Origin: CAYRVX01 sp964642165
Lineage (GTDB): Bacteria > Planctomycetota > Phycisphaerae > SM23-33
Reading direction: 5' to 3'
Length of the DNA stretch: 11,547 nucleotides
NCBI GenBank assembly: GCA_964642165.1
Contig: CAZXOC010000243.1
Span: 1 to 11,547 of the forward strand
How positions within the stretch are numbered: the stretch's first letter is position 1; each line of letters begins with the position of its first letter. This document shows, piece by piece, positions 6,017-11,547 of this stretch. The notes below the pieces were generated by a model. The model searched no databases, was not told the DNA's origin, and saw nothing but the letters and a program-made list of their open reading frames with translations. A program made the position numbers and the translations under genes.

Positions 6017-7477
6017 GTGGCCGGAATAGCAGGCGTACTCGGGGCCGTGCCGAAACCGGGCTTGGCAGAGAAGATGCTCCAAGCCATCGAACATCGGGGG
6101 CCGGACCGCCTACGGCTTCGCCAAAGCGCGCGGATCGACGCGGGGGTCCGGGCGTCGGGGCTTTCCGCGGCTCGCGGGGACGGCTTCGCCCAAGCCGATG
6201 GCATTGCGATCCTGTTTGACGGGGAGGTCTACAACGACCGGGCGCCGGGTGAGTCGGACGCGGACGTGGCGCTGGAGCTGTACCGCAAGTACGGCCGCAC
6301 CTTCGCCGCGCATTTAGAGGGCGTCTTCGCCTGCGCGGTGCACGACGGGGACACCGTCCTCCTGGCGCGCGACGCGGTCGGGGTCCGGCCGATGTACTGG
6401 GGCACGACGGCCGAGGGCGGCTTCTGCTTCGCCTCCGAGATGAAGGCGCTGGTCGGCGTGTCGCAAGCCGTGGCGGAGCTGCCGCCGGCGACGACGTACT
6501 CCAGCAGGACGGGGCTGGCGAGCTACCTTCCCCGGTACCCGAGCGTCTCCATGCCGGAATCCGTCGCCGAAGGCGCCACGATGCTTCGCACCTGCCTGAT
6601 GCGGGCGGTCGAGCGACGGCTTGCCGACGGGGCCGTGGGCGCCTGCCTGCTCAGCGGCGGGCTGGACAGCTCCGTCATCTCCGCGATCGCGCGCGAGCTC
6701 GGGGCCGACGTGCCCCTGGTCACCGTGGGCATGGAAGGGGCGCCGGATCTCGAGAATGCCCGGATCATGGCCGAGCACCTGGGCATGGAGCACCACGTGC
6801 TTCTCTACGATGCCGAGCAGATCCGCCAATCCGTGCCTCGGGCCGTCTGGACGCTCGAATCGTTCGACGAGGACTGCGTCAGCGGGGCGATCTCGAACCT
6901 GTTCGCGTCGGCCAAGGCCCGGGAGTTCACCAACTGCATCCTGAGCGGCGAGGGCGGGGATGAGCTGTTCGGCGGCTATCACCTGCTTAAGGACCTGCCG
7001 ACCGACGCGGCGCGACTGAGGATGATGCAGCGGCTCATCGAGATCGCCTACAACACGGCCGTCCAGCGACTCGATCGTGCCATGATGGCGAACGGTATCA
7101 GCTACCGCACGCCGTTCATCGACACGGACGTGATCGCGCTGGCCCTCCAGGTTCCCGTGCGGTGGAAGATCCATGACGCCGGGGGCGGCAAGCTCGTTGA
7201 GAAGTACATCCTGCGCGAGGCGTTCCGGGACTTGCTGCCCGAGCCGATTTGCCGTCGCGAGAAGCTGCGGTTCTCGGCCGGAACGGGCACCGACCGGCTG
7301 ATGGACGAGGTCGCCGGCAGCGCGGGCGCATCGGCGGTCGACGAGGCCTCCCGGCGGACCGGCGAGGGATACACGCTCAGCTCGCCCAAAGAGCTGTGGT
7401 ACTATAAGCTATTCAAGGAGCGTTTCCCCGCCCCCTGCTTCGAGAGGCTGGTGGGGCGGTGGGACCCCGGCAAGTGA
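6017..7477 (+). CDS. Asparagine-synthetase-like ATP-dependent amide ligase with a dead glutaminase domain
   Basis: 486 residues in two domains. The N-terminal domain (about 1-180) has the class II amidotransferase fold: AGIAGV at 2-7, EHRGPD (25-30), DGEVYN (68-73). In working AsnB the nucleophile is Cys directly after Met (MCGI); here it is Ala2. The glutamine-binding HxRL motif reads ASGL and the NGE motif reads DGE, so three glutamine-pocket residues are lost. The C-terminal synthetase domain looks intact: PP-loop SGGLDSS (213-219), SGEGGDELFGGY (310-321) with the essential Glu at 312, and REKLRFSAG with Lys416 matching AsnB Lys449. It should therefore adenylate a carboxylate and join it to ammonia or an amine, as the beta-lactam and carbapenam synthetases use this fold without glutaminase activity. 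It sits between a SAM methyltransferase and a quaternary-amine importer, so free asparagine synthesis is unlikely. Substrates unknown. Confidence 0.85.
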   Translation: MAGIAGVLGAVPKPGLAEKMLQAIEHRGPDRLRLRQSARIDAGVRASGLSAARGDGFAQADGIAILFDGEVYNDRAPGESDADVALELYRKYGRTFAAHLEGVFACAVHDGDTVLLARDAVGVRPMYWGTTAEGGFCFASEMKALVGVSQAVAELPPATTYSSRTGLASYLPRYPSVSMPESVAEGATMLRTCLMRAVERRLADGAVGACLLSGGLDSSVISAIARELGADVPLVTVGMEGAPDLENARIMAEHLGMEHHVLLYDAEQIRQSVPRAVWTLESFDEDCVSGAISNLFASAKAREFTNCILSGEGGDELFGGYHLLKDLPTDAARLRMMQRLIEIAYNTAVQRLDRAMMANGISYRTPFIDTDVIALALQVPVRWKIHDAGGGKLVEKYILREAFRDLLPEPICRREKLRFSAGTGTDRLMDEVAGSAGASAVDEASRRTGEGYTLSSPKELWYYKLFKERFPAPCFERLVGRWDPGK

Positions 7478-7518
7478 CCGGGGGCGAAGCGGCCCCATCG
7501 TGAATCGGGAGAGCACCG

Positions 7519-8280
7519 TTGATTGCTCTTGAGCAGGTCAGCAAGTCCTACGACGCCGGCGAGACGTTCGCCGTGCGCGACCTGTCGCTGGAGGTCGCCA
7601 ACGGGGAAACGCTGGTCCTTCTGGGCTCCTCCGGGTGCGGCAAGACGACCACGCTGAAGATGATCAACCGGCTGATCGAGCCAACGTCCGGGCGGATCGA
7701 GATCGACGGCACGAGCGTCTTCGACCAGGACCCGATTGAGCTTCGCCGCTCCGTGGGCTACGTGTTCCAGGGGATCGGGCTGTTCCCTCACATGACGGTC
7801 GCCGGGAACGTGGAGGTCGTCCCGCGGCTGCTGGGCTGGCCGCGAAGCGAGCGCCGCCGTCGCGCGGTGGAGCTGATCGAGCTGGTGGGCCTTGACGCGG
7901 CTGAGCACGCCGACCGCTACCCCGACGAGCTGTCCGGCGGCCAGCAGCAGCGCGTCGGCGTGGCCCGCGCGCTGGCGGCGGACCCGGCGTATCTGCTGAT
8001 GGACGAGCCGTTCGGGGCCCTGGACGCCGTCACGCGCGACGCCCTCCAGCAGGAGCTTCTCGTGCTGCGCAAACGCCTCGCCAAGACGATCGTCTTCGTC
8101 ACCCACGACGTCCTGGAGGCCCTGACCCTCGCCGACAGGATCGCGGTCCTTCACGAGGGGCGCCTGGAGCAGGTCGGCGAGAAGAGCGACGTGGTTCGCC
8201 GGCCGGCCAGCGAGTTCGTCCGCGACCTGTTCGCCAAGCCCGGCCGCCAGATGGCCGAGTTCCGGGAGCTGCTGACGTGA
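7519..8280 (+). CDS. ABC transporter ATPase, quaternary-amine (OpuCA/ProV-like) type, without CBS domains
   Basis: 253 residues with every nucleotide-binding motif: Walker A GSSGCGKTT (36-44), Q-loop Gln83, signature LSGGQQQR (137-144), Walker B YLLMDEP (157-163) and switch His195 in FVTHD. The stretch GIGLFPHMTVAGNVEVVPRLL (from 84) is typical of glycine betaine/choline/carnitine importers. It powers uptake at the cytoplasmic face together with the fused permease/binding protein that follows. OpuCA and ProV usually carry two C-terminal CBS domains that sense ionic strength; this protein stops after the ATPase domain, so osmotic gating is probably absent and nutrient uptake more likely. Start is TTG 7519 with GGAGAG (7508-7513) upstream; 41 bp separate it from the previous gene. 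Its TGA overlaps the next GTG start (GTGA at 8277-8280). Confidence 0.95.
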   Translation: MIALEQVSKSYDAGETFAVRDLSLEVANGETLVLLGSSGCGKTTTLKMINRLIEPTSGRIEIDGTSVFDQDPIELRRSVGYVFQGIGLFPHMTVAGNVEVVPRLLGWPRSERRRRAVELIELVGLDAAEHADRYPDELSGGQQQRVGVARALAADPAYLLMDEPFGALDAVTRDALQQELLVLRKRLAKTIVFVTHDVLEALTLADRIAVLHEGRLEQVGEKSDVVRRPASEFVRDLFAKPGRQMAEFRELLT

Positions 8281-9941
8281 AGCCGTGGGACCTGTTCATC
8301 CTGGAGCGTCTCCCGGAGCTGTGGACGCGGACCGGCGAGCACCTGTTCCTGACGGGCCTGGCGACGGGCATCGCCGTGCTCGTCGGGGTCCCGCTGGGCA
8401 TCTTCTGCCGGCGGGTCCGCGCCATTCGCGGGCCGGTGCTCGGGGCCGTCGGCATCCTTCAGACGATACCCAGCCTGGCGATGCTGGCGATCCTGTTCAT
8501 CGTGACGGGCATGCTGCGGAGCGTCCCGGCGATCATCGCCCTGACGCTGTACGCGCTGCTGCCCATCGTCCGCAACACGATCACCGGGCTGGAGGGCGTC
8601 TCGGAGCAGGTGATGGAGGCGGCCCGGGGCGTCGGGATGACCCGCGCCCAGCAGCTCCGCATGGTCCGCATCCCGCTGGCGCTGCCCGTGATCGTCGCGG
8701 GAGTCCGCACGGCGGCGGTCATCGGCGTGGGCATCGCCACGCTTTCGGCCTTCATCGGGGCCGGCGGACTGGGCGTGTTCATCAACCGCGGCCTGTCCCT
8801 GAGGGACTTCCAGTTGATCGTCCTGGGAGCCGTGCCGGCGGCCATCCTCGCGCTGCTGGTGGACTTCTCGATCTGGGCGGCGGAGTGGTCCGTCAAGCCG
8901 ATGCGGCAGGCGCAGCGGTGGCTGGTTGGGAAGCTGAAGCGTCCGGCCCTGCTGGTGCCCGCCCTCCTGGTCGCCTTCGGGCTCGTCACGTCTCTGGTGG
9001 ACATCGCGCCCGCGACAAGGCAGCGCGACGCGGCCGACGCCGGCCGGACCGGCACGCCCGGCCTGATCCGCATCGGCAGCAAGGAGTTCGCCGAGCAGCT
9101 CGTCCTTGGCGAGATGATGGCCCAGATGATCGAGGCGCGGACGTATCTCACCGTCGAGCGGATGTTCGACCTGGGCGGGACCATGATCTGCCACGAGGCC
9201 CTTGCACGCGCACAGATCGACCTCTACGCCGAGTACACCGGGACCGGCTACCAGGCGATCCTGAAGCACACGCGCCGCGCCGGGCCGTACACCGTCTTCC
9301 GCACCGTCTGCGAGGAGTACCGCCGGCGGTTCCTGGTCCAGTGGCTCGAGCCGTTCGGCTTCAACAACACCTACGCCATCACCGTCCGCCAGTCCGACGC
9401 CCGGAAGAAGGGCTGGCGAACCGTGTCGGACCTGGCCGCCGCCGCCGAGGGCATGACCGCCGGGTTCACCAGCGAGTTCCAGGAGCGCAAGGACGGCTAC
9501 CCGGGCCTCCAGAAGGCCTACGGCATCCGCTTCGGCGAGGCGATGGACCTCAGCCCGTCGCTGATGTACGAGGCCCTGGCGAACGGGCAGGTGGACGTCA
9601 TCTGCGCGTTCGCCACCGACGGGCGAATCGCCGCGTACAATCTGCTGCCGCTCAAGGACGACCGCCGCTTCTTCCCGCCGTACGATGCCGCCCCGGTCGT
9701 CCGGATCCCCATGCTCCGCGAGCATCCCGAGATACGCCAGGCCCTCGCGCCGCTGGCCGGCCTGCTCGACGACGCGACGATGCAGCGGCTGAACTACGAG
9801 GTCGACGAGAAGAAACGCAGCCCCGCCGACGTGGCTTCCGAGTTCCTTCGAAGCCGGGGCCTCGTCGGCACATCAGCAGCAACCATGAAAACCATCAAGA
9901 ACACCCACAGGTCGAAAGGGACCCATAGGGGGGGCAGTTGA
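8277..9941 (+). CDS. Fused ABC permease and quaternary-amine-binding protein (OpuCB-OpuCC / OpuABC-like)
   Basis: 554 residues. Residues 1 to about 215 are a BPD-type permease with five or six membrane segments and the coupling loop EAARGVGMTRAQQLRMVRIP (about 117-136). A further hydrophobic helix (about 224-242) leads out of the membrane to an OpuAC-type binding domain (about 264-535). That domain shows IRIGSKEF at its start, DLYAEYTGTGYQAIL, EFQERKDGYPGLQ, NGQVDVICAFATDGRI and FFPPYDAAPVVR, all hallmarks of glycine betaine/choline/carnitine-binding proteins, with several Tyr/Phe able to form the aromatic cation cage. TMD-SBP fusion in this order is known from lactococcal OpuABC; a tethered receptor means two binding domains per dimeric transporter. 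The GTG start overlaps the ATPase stop by 4 nt and the gene ends overlapping the next start (TTGA), indicating translational coupling on both sides. The exact ligand is not readable. Confidence 0.95.
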   Translation: MKPWDLFILERLPELWTRTGEHLFLTGLATGIAVLVGVPLGIFCRRVRAIRGPVLGAVGILQTIPSLAMLAILFIVTGMLRSVPAIIALTLYALLPIVRNTITGLEGVSEQVMEAARGVGMTRAQQLRMVRIPLALPVIVAGVRTAAVIGVGIATLSAFIGAGGLGVFINRGLSLRDFQLIVLGAVPAAILALLVDFSIWAAEWSVKPMRQAQRWLVGKLKRPALLVPALLVAFGLVTSLVDIAPATRQRDAADAGRTGTPGLIRIGSKEFAEQLVLGEMMAQMIEARTYLTVERMFDLGGTMICHEALARAQIDLYAEYTGTGYQAILKHTRRAGPYTVFRTVCEEYRRRFLVQWLEPFGFNNTYAITVRQSDARKKGWRTVSDLAAAAEGMTAGFTSEFQERKDGYPGLQKAYGIRFGEAMDLSPSLMYEALANGQVDVICAFATDGRIAAYNLLPLKDDRRFFPPYDAAPVVRIPMLREHPEIRQALAPLAGLLDDATMQRLNYEVDEKKRSPADVASEFLRSRGLVGTSAATMKTIKNTHRSKGTHRGGS

Positions 9942-11371
9942 GTCTCCACGGAAGAGCCAACATCGTGCTGCTCTCCCTGGATGCGGTGCGCGCGGACCGG
10001 ACGTGCTGCTGGCCGGGCGCTCCGGCCGGGGAGCTCACCCCGTCGCTGCGGCGGCTGATGGGCGAGTCGGTCGCGTTCGAGCGGTGCCTGGCGCACTCGG
10101 CCTGGACCGTCCCCAACCATGCCACGATGTTCACCGGGGCGTACCCGTGCGACCACGGCATCTTGCAGCCGGGCTCGGAGGCGTCCGGGCCGACCGTGCC
10201 GCTGGCAGCGCGCCTCGCCGCGGAGGGCTACCGGACCGGGTGCTTCTCAATGGTGCCGCTGTTCCTGCCCGGCGAGGGGCTGACCGCCGGCTTCGAGCAC
10301 GTCGCGCCCAACGAGATGCGGAAGGACGCCAAGGGCGTCCGGCGCGTCACGTGGTCGGCGGTCCGGTGGGCTCGCGAGCAGGGCGACCGGCCGTTCTTCC
10401 TCTTCCTCCACCACTGGGGCGCTCACATGCCGTACCTTCGTTACGGCGTTCGGCGCGACTCGATCGCGGTGCCCCGCCGCAGCGCGGCCCGGCAACTCTG
10501 CACGCCGCCGTCGCTTCCGTGGCGCTGCGCCCGGGCCGTCTGGCGGCGCCTGGAGTCCGTCCCCGGCATCGGCCGCCTCGCGCACCGGTACCGCGCCGGA
10601 CGGCGCGCGCGGGCCGACGACGGCGCCAAGCTCTGGGGACCCATGACGCCCAAGCGCCGGCTCGTCCAGGCCGTCAACAGCGGGCGGCTCGACCTCACCG
10701 ATCGTGAGGTCGCGTTCCTGCGGACGAGATACGACCAGCGGGTCCGCTGGGCCGACCGCCTGCTCGGCGAAACCCTACGGGTGCTCCGAACGCAGCTCGA
10801 TGCCGACCGCGCGCTGCTCGTGGTCACCAGCGACCATGGCGACAGCCTGTACGAGCATCACGAGCTCGGGCACATCTCCTCCCTGCGGAACCCCGTGGTC
10901 CACCCGTTCCTGGTGATCCGCCTGCCCGGCGGGGAGCACGGCGGGCGGCGGCCGAGGGGCCTGGCCAGCCATGCCGACATCGCCCCGACGGTGCTGGATG
11001 TCCTGGGGCTCGACCCGCGGGGACGGCTGCGAGGCACGTCGCTGCTCCCGGCGGCGGCGGGGGAGGACCTGCCCGACCGCTGCCAGATCGCCGAGCTCGT
11101 CCTGCCCCACGCCGAGCAGGATGCCGTCTTCGACGGCGGCTACAAGCTCCTCTGCGACCGGACGCGCCGCACCGAGCACCTGTACCGGTATCCCGACGAC
11201 TTCGCGGAGCACCAGGACCTCGCCGCCGCCCAGCCGCGGCAGGTCGAGCGCCTCAAGGAGAAGCTCCGGGCGGCCCGCGACGAGGAGACCGGCGACCGTC
11301 TTGGCCGCGGCAGGATCCCGCCGGCGGACCCCGAAGTCCTCCGTCGGCTGCAAGACCTGGGGTACCTGTAG
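9938..11371 (+). CDS. Sulfatase/alkaline-phosphatase-superfamily hydrolase with Thr in the nucleophile position
   Basis: 477 residues of the sulfatase (PF00884-type) fold. N-terminal strand and metal ligand are in NIVLLSLDAVRADR (Asp15). The signature that reads C/S-x-P-S/A-R in true sulfatases is T-V-P-N-H here (57-61, within AWTVPNHATMFTG). Second metal site: SDHGDSLYEHHELGH (Asp299, His300, His312). Formylglycine can be made only from Cys or Ser, so a Thr nucleophile points to a phospho-ester or phosphodiester hydrolase or transferase, or an unexplored sulfatase-like subgroup. There is no signal peptide or membrane segment, so it acts in the cytoplasm. Residues about 165-245 are an Arg-rich insertion between the two metal-binding parts. 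Start is TTG 9938, overlapping the importer stop by 4 nt and preceded by a G-rich AGGGGGGG at 9927-9934. Coupling to an amine importer suggests it releases a quaternary amine from a phosphorylated or sulfated form; that is inference. Confidence 0.85.
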   Translation: MSLHGRANIVLLSLDAVRADRTCCWPGAPAGELTPSLRRLMGESVAFERCLAHSAWTVPNHATMFTGAYPCDHGILQPGSEASGPTVPLAARLAAEGYRTGCFSMVPLFLPGEGLTAGFEHVAPNEMRKDAKGVRRVTWSAVRWAREQGDRPFFLFLHHWGAHMPYLRYGVRRDSIAVPRRSAARQLCTPPSLPWRCARAVWRRLESVPGIGRLAHRYRAGRRARADDGAKLWGPMTPKRRLVQAVNSGRLDLTDREVAFLRTRYDQRVRWADRLLGETLRVLRTQLDADRALLVVTSDHGDSLYEHHELGHISSLRNPVVHPFLVIRLPGGEHGGRRPRGLASHADIAPTVLDVLGLDPRGRLRGTSLLPAAAGEDLPDRCQIAELVLPHAEQDAVFDGGYKLLCDRTRRTEHLYRYPDDFAEHQDLAAAQPRQVERLKEKLRAARDEETGDRLGRGRIPPADPEVLRRLQDLGYL

Positions 11372-11374
11372 GAC

Positions 11375-11391
11375 GGACCAAAGGGACCAAA
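11375..11391 (+). repeat. Tandem GGACCAAA repeat after the operon
   Basis: GGACCAAA occurs at 11375-11382 and 11384-11391 with a 9-bp period, directly after the last stop codon and running into the following hairpin. It is probably part of the intergenic element that accompanies the transposase gene. Confidence 0.5.
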
Positions 11392-11409
11392 GGGGTCAGG
11401 AACCTTTTT
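11389..11409 (+). terminator. Hairpin with T-rich 3' arm: terminator or RAYT-associated intergenic element
   Basis: AAAGGGGT (11389-11396) can pair with ACCTTTTT (11402-11409) around the 5-nt loop CAGGA, an 8-bp stem with two G-T pairs. It lies 17 bp beyond the operon's last stop codon, so it may end transcription. The AAAGGGGTCAGG...ACC wording also resembles short elements I associate with the neighbourhood of IS200-like/RAYT genes in planctomycete-type genomes; this is recollection, not a search result. Confidence 0.45.
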
Positions 11410-11419
11410 CGGACGGGGC

Positions 11420-11460
11420 GGGGCTTTTCGCTTGCGTTTTGCCCCCACCTCGACAGGGGG
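11420..11460 (+). promoter_or_regulatory. Two mutually exclusive hairpins in front of the transposase start
   Basis: GGGGC (11420-11424) can pair with GCCCC (11441-11445), enclosing a smaller CGC/GCG stem (11429-11431 with 11434-11436). Alternatively CCCCC (11442-11446) can pair with GGGGG (11456-11460) across a 9-nt loop. The second stem would bury the G-rich ribosome binding site of the following gene. RNA structures that hide the start site are known for IS200 transposases. Pairing is seen; switching is inferred. Confidence 0.35.
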
Positions 11461-11465
11461 ATGCC

Positions 11466-11547
11466 ATGCCCAGGTCACCGAGGCCCGCGTCCGGCGGAAT
11501 CGTCACGCACGTCCTGAACCGTTCCAACGCCCGGCGGCCGCTGTTCG
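11466..11547 (+). CDS. RAYT / IS200-like (Y1) REP-associated transposase, 5' end only
   Basis: Only the first 27 codons are in the window and the frame is open at the end. They read MPRSPRPASGGIVTHVLNR followed by SNARRPLF. The family N-terminus (MPRxPRxxxGGxxxHVxNR(A/G)N...xLF) is distinctive for REP-associated tyrosine transposases, small single-strand-DNA HUH enzymes that act on REP-type hairpins. The His-x-x-Asn-Arg part forms the start of the fold; the HUH motif and catalytic Tyr lie beyond the window. ATG 11466 is preferred over 11461, which is in another frame; AGGGGG (11455-11460) is 5 nt upstream. These are usually single-copy domesticated genes rather than active insertion sequences. 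It probably lies outside the methyltransferase operon, beyond the hairpin at 11389. Confidence 0.85.
   Translation, partial: MPRSPRPASGGIVTHVLNRSNARRPLF

Noticed and set aside
6017..7477. Ordinary glutamine-dependent asparagine synthetase (AsnB)
   Set aside because: The catalytic Cys2 is Ala and two other glutamine-site residues are changed, with no alternative start that would restore Cys.
9938..11371. Classical formylglycine sulfatase or choline sulfatase
   Set aside because: The nucleophile position is Thr, which formylglycine-generating enzymes do not convert, and there is no export signal.
1..11547. CRISPR array, tRNA or rRNA genes
   Set aside because: No regularly spaced repeats longer than about 12 bp and no tRNA-like or rRNA-like sequence were recognised on either strand.

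Overview
GC-rich (roughly 65 %) bacterial DNA with every supported gene on the + strand. The mix of non-pyrrolysine MttB-family methyltransferases, a sulfatase-superfamily enzyme, a very basic short bS21 and a RAYT-type transposase next to a characteristic short intergenic hairpin suggests the Planctomycetota (possibly a Phycisphaerae-like or related PVC/environmental lineage). That assignment is inference; nothing in the window fixes the taxon.

Layout. 1-474 carries no convincing gene but is densely structured: a possible promoter, a TTGTCCA/TGGACAA operator-like cluster, a pair of identical CGTATACG palindromes 42 bp apart, and a third dyad just before the first gene. 475-1134 encodes a MarR-family regulator with a disordered tail. 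1323-1526 encodes ribosomal protein bS21. From 1638 to 11371 seven genes follow with gaps of 41 bp or less and two 4-nt stop/start overlaps, so they almost certainly form one operon: two different MttB-superfamily methyltransferases; a class I SAM-dependent methyltransferase with a long unassigned C-terminal region; an asparagine-synthetase-like enzyme whose glutaminase site is destroyed; an OpuCA/ProV-like ABC ATPase without CBS domains; a fused permease plus substrate-binding protein of the quaternary-amine (OpuCB-OpuCC) type; and a sulfatase/alkaline-phosphatase-superfamily hydrolase with Thr in the nucleophile position. At the right edge a REP/IS200-like (RAYT) transposase gene begins and is cut by the window end, preceded by two or three small hairpins.

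How it may work together. The importer should bring in a quaternary ammonium compound (betaine, choline, carnitine or similar). The MttB-family enzymes would demethylate it or a derivative. The amide ligase-like enzyme and the SAM methyltransferase are not part of the known MtgB/MtpB/MtcB demethylation systems and imply an extra activation or conjugation step. The last enzyme may release the quaternary amine from a phosphate or sulfate ester. No corrinoid protein, methylcorrinoid:tetrahydrofolate methyltransferase or corrinoid reactivase (RamA-like) is encoded here, so these must lie elsewhere or the pathway differs from the known one. The combination is the most interesting content of the window.
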